Source: an uncultured Bacilli bacterium (GTDB lineage: Bacteria; Bacillota_I; Bacilli_A; RF39; UBA660). From it: a stretch of 22,576 nucleotides of DNA. The position numbers were made by a program, and so were the translations under genes. The notes under the pieces are model-generated. The model saw only the letters and a program-made list of their open reading frames with translations, was not told the origin of the DNA and did no database searches. Below are positions 16,085-22,576 of this stretch, in pieces. The stretch lies in contig CANRAX010000006.1 of the NCBI GenBank assembly GCA_947628635.1, positions 1 to 22,576 of the forward strand, read 5' to 3'. Position 1 is the first letter of the stretch, and the number at the start of each line of letters is the position of its first letter.

Positions 16085-16376
16085 TTTTATAACACCAACC
16101 TTTCCAACGATATGTCTGTCTATTTGTCAAGAATTCATATAATTCAATAATTATATTTAACATATTATGATAATAAGGAACAGGCATTACCAAAAAACCA
16201 GTTATAACAGCGGGACTTAAAATTAATATTGTTACCCAAGTAGAAGTAAGTGGCATTGTTGCTAATAAGACGATTGTAACAAATATACCTACACCAAAAA
16301 TGACTAAATCCATTTTTCTAAAAATCCCTAGTATTAATTGTCCCTTTTTTGTATTAGCTGGGATTAAATAATTCAC
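16068..16376 (-). CDS. PrgI/VirB3-like membrane protein
   Basis: This 102-residue protein has two membrane helices (about 22-41 and 46-67) and a C-terminal RWKGW motif typical of PrgI family proteins of Gram-positive conjugation systems. PrgI is the VirB3 equivalent and sits next to VirB4 at the inner membrane. The start is GTG 16376, with SD AGGGAG about 10 nt upstream; no ATG fits the family N-terminus. It overlaps the VirB4 N-terminal gene by 17 nt. The PrgI-VirB4 order is the standard one. Confidence 0.9.
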   Translation of the reverse strand: MNYLIPANTKKGQLILGIFRKMDLVIFGVGIFVTIVLLATMPLTSTWVTILILSPAVITGFLVMPVPYYHNMLNIIIELYEFLTNRQTYRWKGWCYKNVQKK

Positions 16377-16415
16377 TTATATCACACTCCCTATTTTTTC
16401 ATTATTTTTTATTAT

Positions 16416-18584
16416 CTACTTTTTAGTAGCACCATAATCAGCTTTGGCTTTTTGATACTCAGCAGAAGTTTCAATTCTATTTGCTTTACCTTCAGCTCCA
16501 ACAGTAACCTTTTTAACAATATCAGAATTAAATATAGCATTTGGATCAGTAGAAGATGTTATCATTACATCATTTGCACCACCTGAATCTCTAAATGAAT
16601 CAAGTTTTTGAACTAAAGCAACATCTCTATCTTGTACTGATTTCGCCATCTCAGCAACAGCCCACTGTTGACCAGCTAGTGTTACTAAATCACCATCAAT
16701 TCTTGATGTTTCACTACTAAATGTATTAAAACTTTTTCCAGCTACAACAAAGGTTTTTTCACCTTTTTGTTTGGCTACATTATAACTATTTCTCCATTCA
16801 TCAAGTGTAGTGTTAAAAGTACTTCCATTATTTAACTTACCAGTAACATTGAAACCGCCACCTTTTTTGACAGCTCTATCTTCAAGATATTCTTTTAATG
16901 CTTTACCAGTTGAAGCAACACTTTTCAAATTTTCAATATTTCTAGTTTGCATTTCATAATCACTTTCACCTCTAGTAAGTCTTTGTAAATTAGTTCTTAC
17001 CCTTCCAGTGAATGTTGAACCACTAGAACCTCTATCAATAACAGTTGCATTTCTTTTTTGAATAGTATCAAATGTATTTTTTCTAGCATGGTCTTTTGAA
17101 GTAGCTACTGTTTTTAATCCTGTTCCCAGACCAGCCAAACCACCTAAAATACCTGCAACAACGTGCTTTCCTTTATTTGCAAATGTGCCCGTATTAGTTC
17201 CATTTGCATCATCTGCCATTTCACTAGCACGTTTCGAAGCAAAGAATGAGCCCACTGTTCCAACAGCCGCAGTTCCTACCCCAGCTACTTTATCAGCTAC
17301 TTTAGCGGCAGATTTGACAACACCTGCAGCTTCGCTAAAGCCTTTGAATAATCCGCTGCCAGAGTCTTCTTTCATACCTAATACTTGTCGTATAAATTTA
17401 GGTGCTTGCTTAGCAAAAGCAAATAAACCTATCCATATTGCTATCGCTGATAAAACACCAACCATACCACTACCAGTATTCATTACTATTCCATTTACTA
17501 TCATATCTTGAATTAAATAAATTACAAAATAAATAATTGCCAAACGAACAAATAAATCAAGATAAGTAGAAGTAAGAGCTTTTACCCAAGAATTAAAGGC
17601 ACCATCTTTAGAACCGCTTGGATTCATATAACTTATAATTGGAATTGGTGCAATCAAACGCAAAACTGCCAATTTTACAGCACGAATAGTTACTTCTATC
17701 GTATAACTTAACAAAACAAATACAAAAATAAAAGCCACAACTGCTGAAATTATAGGTACGTTGGCAAAAACATATTTATCTTTACCATACTTTTTCTGAT
17801 ACCAATCTTCACTTTTATCAACAGTACATTTTTCTGTAAGTAAACTTATAATTTCACCTGGATCTGCATCAATTTTTGTATATGCTTCCAAAACATCATC
17901 ATCAATATCTTTACAAATTCTATTTGCATTCAACATTTCTTCAGATCTACCATCTGTAGGTTCTTCTCGATATTCTTCGGGTACTAAATTAATTCTAATA
18001 AAACCTTTCAGTATAGTAGACGTAAAAATCCTTGAAGATCTTTTTAAAGATTCTGCTTGCTTATCAGCACCAGTAAGTGCAGAATCATCTTCAGAGTCTA
18101 ATCCACTATCAACAGTTTCATCAGTAGTGCCAAGAACTAACCTACCTAAAGTATTATTAGCCAAAATTCTATGTTGCAACGAATAAAGAGTTCCAAACAA
18201 TAAACCATTATTATTAATTTGTCTTTCGTATTCTGTATCAGCTCCTGGAATACTTACAGGTACCAATACTGTCATTAATACCAAAGCCATAATTACACGC
18301 GTAATAATTGAACCAAGTCCAGACTTAGCCCCAAACGCTTCCTCAGGATTAACAATCCCTTTAATAATAGTAACAGCTAATTGGAAAATCATGAATACGC
18401 CAATAATTAATTGAATTCTTTTATAAAAGCCAAGTATAGTAGCATTATTAAATAAGTCAGCTGAAGATACATTAAAAAATATTTGATAAATTAAACCAAG
18501 CAACCAATATGCAGGTCTATCAAAAAGACCAGCAATCATTCTAAATATATCGCCAAATATATCAGCTTTTGATGTATCAGTCAT
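16416..18584 (-). CDS. VirB6/TrbL-like polytopic channel protein
   Basis: This 722-residue protein is taken as the inner-membrane channel subunit. Hydrophobic segments lie near residues 25-38, 57-77, 93-112, 276-296, 305-317, 343-358 and 374-391, with a hydrophilic loop (113-270) probably outside. After residue 400 it is Ala/Gly-rich and then soluble and charged to the end, a cytosolic tail of about 320 residues. Family knowledge: VirB6/TrbL proteins form the inner-membrane passage and are recognised by topology more than by sequence, so the family call rests on topology and position between VirB2-like and VirB3-like genes. ATG 18584 has SD GAGGTGA 6 nt upstream; the TTG at 18590 touches the SD and is rejected. 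Confidence 0.85.
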   Translation of the reverse strand: MTDTSKADIFGDIFRMIAGLFDRPAYWLLGLIYQIFFNVSSADLFNNATILGFYKRIQLIIGVFMIFQLAVTIIKGIVNPEEAFGAKSGLGSIITRVIMALVLMTVLVPVSIPGADTEYERQINNNGLLFGTLYSLQHRILANNTLGRLVLGTTDETVDSGLDSEDDSALTGADKQAESLKRSSRIFTSTILKGFIRINLVPEEYREEPTDGRSEEMLNANRICKDIDDDVLEAYTKIDADPGEIISLLTEKCTVDKSEDWYQKKYGKDKYVFANVPIISAVVAFIFVFVLLSYTIEVTIRAVKLAVLRLIAPIPIISYMNPSGSKDGAFNSWVKALTSTYLDLFVRLAIIYFVIYLIQDMIVNGIVMNTGSGMVGVLSAIAIWIGLFAFAKQAPKFIRQVLGMKEDSGSGLFKGFSEAAGVVKSAAKVADKVAGVGTAAVGTVGSFFASKRASEMADDANGTNTGTFANKGKHVVAGILGGLAGLGTGLKTVATSKDHARKNTFDTIQKRNATVIDRGSSGSTFTGRVRTNLQRLTRGESDYEMQTRNIENLKSVASTGKALKEYLEDRAVKKGGGFNVTGKLNNGSTFNTTLDEWRNSYNVAKQKGEKTFVVAGKSFNTFSSETSRIDGDLVTLAGQQWAVAEMAKSVQDRDVALVQKLDSFRDSGGANDVMITSSTDPNAIFNSDIVKKVTVGAEGKANRIETSAEYQKAKADYGATKK

Positions 18585-18618
18585 TTCCAATCACCTCACT
18601 TTTACTATAATTTATTTT

Positions 18619-19113
18619 TTATTTTAATCCACAAGTTGGATCACTAGTAATTCCAAATACTTGTAATAAAAGTTCTACAAGTGTAGGTATAAAGAATAAA
18701 GCCACTACTAAAATAAGCCTATTGATAAGTTTTTTTTGAGCTTTTCCCATAGCTTCATCATCACTTTGAATAATTACTTTAGCAAACTCAATACTACTCA
18801 AAATAACAACTATTATTGGCCCTATTACTCTTGTGTAATTAAGTATTTGTTGTAATAACCAAGCAACAGAATCTGGATCACTTGGATTTCCTAATAAAGA
18901 AGCATCTGGATCACAACTTTGCTCTTGATTATAACCACCCAAATCTCCTTCAACATCATCAATCGTAATTTCTTCATTATCTAAAATATAAGCACCATGA
19001 AAATTAGTTAATGAATCACCATTAAATTTATCTAAACTAAAAGCATTAACTTGTTTTATATTAACAAGAAAAAAACTAAATAACAATATTAAAACAACTA
19101 GTCCTTTTTTCAT
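18619..19113 (-). CDS. VirB2/TrbC-like pilin paralogue with signal peptide
   Basis: The 164-residue precursor has a clear signal peptide (1-24, cleavage expected after QVNA). A polar, Asp-rich segment with a Cys follows, then two membrane helices (about 95-113 and 131-153) separated by a short basic loop, the VirB2/TrbC layout. The loop shares the pattern K-x-x-I-x-S-D-D/E...A-Q-x-x-L-I-x-R with the neighbouring VirB2-like protein, so the two are paralogues. The start is ATG 19113, with SD GGAG 7 nt upstream. Upstream in-frame starts lie near or above the transcription start expected from the promoter at 19145-19173. It is probably a pilin or a channel-lining subunit; which of the two is major is not known. 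Confidence 0.8.
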   Translation of the reverse strand: MKKGLVVLILLFSFFLVNIKQVNAFSLDKFNGDSLTNFHGAYILDNEEITIDDVEGDLGGYNQEQSCDPDASLLGNPSDPDSVAWLLQQILNYTRVIGPIIVVILSSIEFAKVIIQSDDEAMGKAQKKLINRLILVVALFFIPTLVELLLQVFGITSDPTCGLK

Positions 19114-19144
19114 GAGACCACTCCATAAATACTTTAACATAATA

Positions 19145-19173
19145 AGTATATCAAAAGAAAAAAAAAATAGCAA
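19145..19173 (-). promoter_or_regulatory. Promoter overlapping the pilin terminator
   Basis: TTGCTA (19173-19168) and TATACT (19150-19145) are 17 bp apart. The -35 box is part of the 3' arm of the terminator hairpin at 19152-19186 and the spacer is its T-tract. Transcription would restart near 19138 into the second VirB2-like gene and the T4SS genes. Confidence 0.7.
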
Positions 19174-19186
19174 TCATTTGCTATTT
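19152..19186 (-). terminator. Strong intrinsic terminator after the first VirB2-like gene
   Basis: AAATAGCAA (19186-19178) pairs perfectly with TTGCTATTT (19173-19165) around a 4-nt loop, followed by an uninterrupted run of T. It lies 12 nt after the stop at 19198 and isolates this pilin gene from the T4SS genes downstream. Confidence 0.9.
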
Positions 19187-19197
19187 CAATTTTACAT

Positions 19198-19518
19198 TTA
19201 CTTTGAAGCTTCCCAACAAGCACTCCAACTAGTTGTATCAGCATCACTTTCGCTACCCTTAGCAACTATATTCATAACTACTGTTACAAAAGTTACAACA
19301 AAGAATACTAGTGCTGCATAAATAAAACGCTTTATCAATCTACCTTGAGCAGCTTTTACTTCTTTTTCATCACTTGAAATAACAGCTTTACCTAAATCAA
19401 CTGTTCCCAAAACTATCAAAACTATCGGAATACCAATTTGAATAATTGGGAAAACTCCTCTTCTTACTAACTTTACTATTGGTCCTAAACCTTGGCATAC
19501 ATCGTCTGCTATAAACAT
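19198..19518 (-). CDS. VirB2-like pilin, independently transcribed
   Basis: This 106-residue protein has two membrane helices (about 22-41 and 63-87) with a basic loop holding the same SDE...A-Q-G-R-L-I-K-R pattern as its paralogue. It lacks a signal peptide, and its ends are short: a Cys at residue 8 and another at 101, perhaps a disulfide. This is the VirB2/TrbC two-helix architecture. The start is ATG 19518, with a strong SD AAGGAGAGG 6 nt upstream. The ATG at 19542 falls inside the -10 box and cannot be used. A consensus promoter upstream and a strong terminator downstream make a one-gene cassette, as expected for an abundant structural subunit. The exact pilin role is inferred. Confidence 0.82.
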   Translation of the reverse strand: MFIADDVCQGLGPIVKLVRRGVFPIIQIGIPIVLIVLGTVDLGKAVISSDEKEVKAAQGRLIKRFIYAALVFFVVTFVTVVMNIVAKGSESDADTTSWSACWEASK

Positions 19519-19540
19519 AAACAACCTCTCCTTCACATCC

Positions 19541-19570
19541 ATTATAATATTAAAAATTGGTTTTTGTCAA
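19541..19570 (-). promoter_or_regulatory. Consensus sigma-A promoter of the pilin gene
   Basis: TTGACA (19570-19565) and TATAAT (19546-19541) both match consensus in all six positions, 18 bp apart. It begins 5 nt after the stop of the TadZ-like gene. The transcript would start near 19534, only about 16 nt before the start codon. Confidence 0.9.
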
Positions 19571-19574
19571 TTAA

Positions 19575-20597
19575 TTAACGCCTAAATAAACCAAATATTT
19601 TTCCAGAAGAATTTTTGTTCTGAGAAAAATGATTATTTATTATACCAATTTTTATCAAAAAGTCATTTAAAATTCCATTTCTTTTTCTATCATCTAAAGG
19701 TGGAATATTAAAAAAAACTTTTACATTAGCCTCATTTTCAAAATCATTTATATCATTATCCATTAATAAACTATGATTAAGAACAATTTTTCTATTTTGT
19801 AAATTTACAAATATCGATTTGTTTCTCCTAATCAATCTATTTAACTTAATAATGCTTGGTTCAACTAAATAAAAAACATCAGAACACATACTAGAATCAC
19901 TTGAATTATTTAAATCAATCAAAACTATTTCTTTATTTAATTTCATAATCGCATTTTTAACTTCATTTTGACGAACGGACAACATATTTTTATCATTAAA
20001 TAATTGAAAATCATTTTTATCTATTTCTAAAGCTATAGATTTATCTTTTCCAAGACATGAATTAATTTCTTTCATCAACATATAAATAAGTGTTGTTGCA
20101 CCAGCATGATCAGTAACATTTTTAAAACCTAAAACAATTGAATTACTACTATAACTTTGTTTAGCCACAACTTCTGATATTTTAGGGTCTATATTAGAAG
20201 AATTTACTTGTGATTTATTCATTCTTAATATTTGATCTACATCTTTAATAGTATTTGATTTCTCCATTAATAATTTAATACCTTCACAATTAGTTGTAAA
20301 GTTATAAATACCAAGATTAATCAAACTTACCAAAAAATTAGTAGTACATAAAGAACTACCTTCCGGTAAATAAAAAATTATTTTTTCAGGATTTAAACCT
20401 TTCGAAATAATTTCATAACTTCTGATTTCTGTATAATGCTTAATAGCGGTAACATCTATTACCATTTTACTGTAGAAAAAGTTTTTAAACATTTCAACAA
20501 TTTCTTCTGGTTCATAGACCCCGGATATACTTTTTATAACATCTATATCTAGTGTTGACAATTTATCTGTATTTTCATTAGCGATAATTACATTCAT
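19575..20597 (-). CDS. TadZ/CpaE-like protein with degenerate P-loop
   Basis: This 340-residue protein looks like TadZ/CpaE, the ParA/MinD-superfamily protein that places Tad pilus machines at the cell pole. Residues 1-120 are an atypical receiver-like domain, then a linker, then a MinD-like domain from about 153. Its P-loop is VTDHAGATTL (161-170): the lysines of the usual KGGxGKTT motif are absent, consistent with TadZ proteins, which often have atypical Walker A motifs and weak or no ATPase. Other landmarks are ALEIDKND (189-196) and IVLIDL (near 225). SD AAAAAGGTGA contains the stop of the TadE-like gene, so the two are coupled. The consensus pilin promoter starts right after its stop. 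Confidence 0.75.
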   Translation of the reverse strand: MNVIIANENTDKLSTLDIDVIKSISGVYEPEEIVEMFKNFFYSKMVIDVTAIKHYTEIRSYEIISKGLNPEKIIFYLPEGSSLCTTNFLVSLINLGIYNFTTNCEGIKLLMEKSNTIKDVDQILRMNKSQVNSSNIDPKISEVVAKQSYSSNSIVLGFKNVTDHAGATTLIYMLMKEINSCLGKDKSIALEIDKNDFQLFNDKNMLSVRQNEVKNAIMKLNKEIVLIDLNNSSDSSMCSDVFYLVEPSIIKLNRLIRRNKSIFVNLQNRKIVLNHSLLMDNDINDFENEANVKVFFNIPPLDDRKRNGILNDFLIKIGIINNHFSQNKNSSGKIFGLFRR

Positions 20598-20603
20598 TAA
20601 ATA

Positions 20604-21101
20604 TCACCTTTTTAACTTCGTTATTGTTTTAGTAGAACCACTAACCTGAAAAATACGAAGCCCCATTATATTATTAATAATTGGTATATTTATATTAATT
20701 TGGGTTTTAACAATAAAATAAATTTTTTGCATTTCACTGCTATTACTTGAACCACTAATATTAGTAACATTATCCTCAGTAAATAACCCTACACAATAAC
20801 CAACTGTTTTATCACATTTCCAAGTACCATTATCATTAGGAGGATTAATTGTAGATGCATTATAACCTATTTGACTAGCATAATCCTTTATTCTATTACA
20901 AATAGCATTAGTTCCACCACCACAACCATCACCAATAGATTCAAAACCATTTCCTTCATATTCTTCTAAAACTGAAATGATTTCATTTTTAAGCCTAAAT
21001 GCCTTCGTATAATTAACATTAAATGCCAAATAGCCAGATACCAAAACTAAAAAAACAACAATAATAGCTATATTGACAACGCCACCATAAGCATCACGCA
21101 T
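20604..21101 (-). CDS. TadE-like pseudopilin
   Basis: This 165-residue protein begins MRDAYGG followed by a hydrophobic helix (about residues 8-28) and a basic, Asn-rich segment, the N-terminal layout of TadE/TadG pseudopilins (R-x-x-x-x-G before the helix). The usual Glu at +5 after the processing Gly is not seen. The outer part has four Cys (two in GCGGGTNAIC, two in KCDKTVGYC), probably disulfides, and ends in a basic tail. It likely sits at the base or tip of the pilus. ATG 21101 has SD GAGGTGA, and the Flp-like gene ends 15 nt upstream. Confidence 0.75.
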   Translation of the reverse strand: MRDAYGGVVNIAIIVVFLVLVSGYLAFNVNYTKAFRLKNEIISVLEEYEGNGFESIGDGCGGGTNAICNRIKDYASQIGYNASTINPPNDNGTWKCDKTVGYCVGLFTEDNVTNISGSSNSSEMQKIYFIVKTQININIPIINNIMGLRIFQVSGSTKTITKLKR

Positions 21102-21115
21102 CTATCTCACCTCAT

Positions 21116-21289
21116 TTATCGCTCAATAACAACCATACCACCTGATGTACCTGTGCCACTTATATTATCCCATTGAGCATTTATTGATTTTTGAATACTT
21201 GGCCACATAAACCAAAAGAACCCAATTACAGCTGCAATTGCAATAAGTGTAATAACTGTTAAATTTAATTCACCTGTTGCTGCCTTCAT
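21116..21289 (-). CDS. Flp-like small pilin (57 residues)
   Basis: This gene is easily missed because of its size. It encodes 57 residues: a short leader MKAATGEL, one strong hydrophobic helix (about residues 9-29), then a polar tail with SINAQW and a Gly/Ser/Thr-rich segment ending VVIER. The size and layout fit Flp/Tad major pilins, which are 50-80 residues with a leader cleaved after Gly by a prepilin peptidase. Here Gly6-Glu7 is a possible cleavage point, though the classical Glu at +5 with Tyr is absent. An in-frame TGA lies 9 nt before ATG 21289, fixing the start; SD AAGGA is about 11 nt upstream. It follows its own promoter (21326-21354) and is followed by TadE-like and TadZ-like genes. 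Confidence 0.8.
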   Translation of the reverse strand: MKAATGELNLTVITLIAIAAVIGFFWFMWPSIQKSINAQWDNISGTGTSGGMVVIER

Positions 21290-21325
21290 CAGCTTTCACA
21301 TCCTTTCCATTATCTTACATTTATC

Positions 21326-21354
21326 ATTATAACAAATATTAATTTTTTACACAA
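21326..21354 (-). promoter_or_regulatory. Strong extended -10 promoter of the Flp-like gene
   Basis: TTGTGT (21354-21349) and TG-T-TATAAT (TATAAT at 21331-21326) are 17 bp apart, between the TadC stop and the Flp-like gene. A strong promoter at the major pilin gene is typical of pilus loci. Confidence 0.8.
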
Positions 21355-21371
21355 TAATTATTCTTATTTTT

Positions 21372-22181
21372 CTACATACTAAACATCATCATCATAGAAA
21401 TCAATATTACAAGCATTACCCCAATACCAGTTACTACAAGCATAATCATTGTTTGGCTTTCCATATGATTAAGTCTTTCTTTATATTTAGTTTCTCTAGC
21501 TTTATTTTGTAAAGAAGAAACTGTTCTAGCAAACATCATAAGACGTTCCTGCTTTCTTTCTTGAGAACCAATTCCTAGACGATAAAGAAGTCTCATCATT
21601 CGCATTGAATCTCGAACAGGATAAGTATTAGCAAATTCCATATAAGGATCAACAGAAGCATCACCTGCATTTATTCTATCAATCATCTTTCTAAGTCCCG
21701 GTTTAAAAATATCCGGAGCATCATCAATAGATTTACCAATAGCAACAGGAACAGTATAATGTTGAATTAAGATTTCCAAACTCTTCAAGTAATATGGAAG
21801 CATTATGTCAATTTCATGTAAATGAGCTTTATAATAACTTTTCAATTGTGTATATGGCATTTTAAATATAACAACAGCAATAAAAATTGCTAAGACTAAA
21901 TTTAAGAAGAATTGAGAATTTATTATATCTGCCGAATTAGAAGAACTAATTGTAAATGCAAGAACAATAAAAAACACAATTATAGCATAAGTTATTCTTT
22001 TCATATATAACTGATCAGCATCAGCATCTTCTCCATATTTAGCATAAACTAAGAATGTATAGTCTTCTTCCCGAACAAGTTCCAAATATTTTTGATTATC
22101 AGCAAAAAACTTATCTTTATTTATTGTATTATTATATACAAGAACAAACAGTATAATTGCTCCAACAATAATTATCTCCAC
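21372..22181 (-). CDS. tadC: TadC-like inner-membrane platform protein
   Basis: This 269-residue protein belongs to the T2SSF/GspF superfamily of pilus platform proteins. It has an N-terminal helix (1-17), two helices near 65-83 and 90-108, a cytosolic helical domain (about 115-240, with LPYYLKSLEILIQHYTVPVAI and a MRLLYRLGIGSQERK segment), and a C-terminal helix (about 247-267) rich in Met. The platform couples the assembly ATPase (TadA/CpaF, not in the window) to pilin extraction. It starts with GTG at 22181, whose G is shared with the TAG stop of the TadB gene (TAGTG), and SD AGGTG is 7 nt upstream. Confidence 0.85.
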   Translation of the reverse strand: MEIIIVGAIILFVLVYNNTINKDKFFADNQKYLELVREEDYTFLVYAKYGEDADADQLYMKRITYAIIVFFIVLAFTISSSNSADIINSQFFLNLVLAIFIAVVIFKMPYTQLKSYYKAHLHEIDIMLPYYLKSLEILIQHYTVPVAIGKSIDDAPDIFKPGLRKMIDRINAGDASVDPYMEFANTYPVRDSMRMMRLLYRLGIGSQERKQERLMMFARTVSSLQNKARETKYKERLNHMESQTMIMLVVTGIGVMLVILISMMMMFSM

Positions 22182-22576
22182 TACTCAGCACCTACATTCT
22201 CATTATAATATTTTTCCCCTTTTAATAGGAAATATGTATTTATAATTAATACTCCATGTAATAGCCCTGAAACATACCATCTATCTAATAAAACTAAATA
22301 AGTCTCTCTTCCTAGTAAATATTGAACTAACATAACCATAAGATAAAGCATTATACCAAACTGTAAAAATGATTTATGAAAAGAAGCTCTTTCAATTCTA
22401 TCACGATAAACACTTTCAACAAGCATATCGATATCCATTTGCATATTTTCTAGTGATTCTGAAGAATCTCTTGCACCTTCTTTAGTTATTTGTAAAAATA
22501 ACTGATGCATATTCTTTACAATATAATATGGATATAATCTACTCATATAAGCAAGTGCTTCATCAATAGTACCATT
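22181..22576 (-). CDS. tadB: TadB-like platform protein, C-terminal part (cut by window edge)
   Basis: The frame is open to the right edge of the window: the ten codons before the internal Met at 22546 read NGTIDEALAY without a stop, so this is the C-terminal 131 residues of a longer gene. The segment GTIDEALAYMSRLYP followed by a cytosolic helical domain and two or three membrane helices (about the last 60 residues) is like the C-terminal half of TadB, the partner of TadC in the Tad platform. It is coupled to tadC by a TAGTG overlap. The N-terminal half, and probably TadA/CpaF, lie beyond the edge. Confidence 0.75.
   Translation of the reverse strand, partial: NGTIDEALAYMSRLYPYYIVKNMHQLFLQITKEGARDSSESLENMQMDIDMLVESVYRDRIERASFHKSFLQFGIMLYLMVMLVQYLLGRETYLVLLDRWYVSGLLHGVLIINTYFLLKGEKYYNENVGAE

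Noticed and set aside
18619..19173. Longer VirB2-like protein starting at 19173
   Set aside because: The extra N-terminus crosses the promoter and terminator T-tract and would bury the signal peptide; ATG 19113 has a good SD.
6955..22576. Integrative conjugative element
   Set aside because: T4SS genes are present but no relaxase, integrase, oriT or flanking repeat was seen in the window; kept open only for the unseen right side.

Overview
The window is very AT-rich and uses the standard code: TGA is a real stop in several genes (for example the VirB4 N-terminal gene and the TadE-like gene) and Trp is read from TGG. It also has Firmicutes-type ribosome binding sites (AAGGAGG, AGGTGA), consensus sigma-A promoters and a T-box leader. 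Together with cell-wall-active domains this suggests a walled, low-GC Gram-positive bacterium of the Bacilli/Clostridia side, possibly one of the uncultured gut lineages near Mollicutes. That placement is an inference. Nearly everything is on the minus strand. The only convincing plus-strand gene is trpS.

Positions 1-6980 are a mixed chromosomal block. At the left edge lies most of a T-box riboswitch, transcribed leftward, with a probable AAC (Asn) specifier. It is followed by a NUDIX hydrolase, a small lysine-rich protein, a guanylate-kinase-like gene broken by a -1 frameshift at a UUUAAAA heptamer, and the divergent trpS. Next come a DUF3603-like protein, a small membrane protein, an RmuC family protein, a VTT/DedA-type membrane protein, a single-domain rhodanese, and an ECF-like sigma factor overlapping an unknown gene. 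Terminators at 5653-5685 and 6955-6979 close the transcription units.

Positions 6955-22576 are one long leftward locus that combines two secretion/pilus families. The upstream part (right side) is Tad-like: TadB (cut by the window edge), TadC, a 57-residue Flp-like pilin, a TadE-like pseudopilin and a TadZ/CpaE-like protein with a degenerate P-loop. The downstream part is a Gram-positive type IV secretion system (T4SS): two paralogous VirB2-like subunits, VirB6/TrbL, PrgI/VirB3, VirB4 split into two overlapping genes, a membrane-anchored SpoIID plus C39-like wall hydrolase, an anchored protein with two Asp-rich loops, a VirD4 coupling ATPase with a long acidic tail, and a DUF6273-like ectodomain protein next to the terminator. 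Short gaps, stop/start overlaps and SD-stop overlaps support co-expression. At least four internal promoters subdivide the locus, and one VirB2-like gene has its own consensus promoter and its own terminator.

The likely joint role is a cell-envelope-spanning machine. The wall hydrolase would open peptidoglycan, VirB6/VirB3/VirB4 would form the inner channel, VirD4 would feed substrate, and the Tad parts would build or retract a pilus-like element. No relaxase, integrase, oriT or att repeat was seen, and the left flank is ordinary chromosome. A resident apparatus for adhesion, protein delivery or DNA uptake is therefore at least as likely as a conjugative element.
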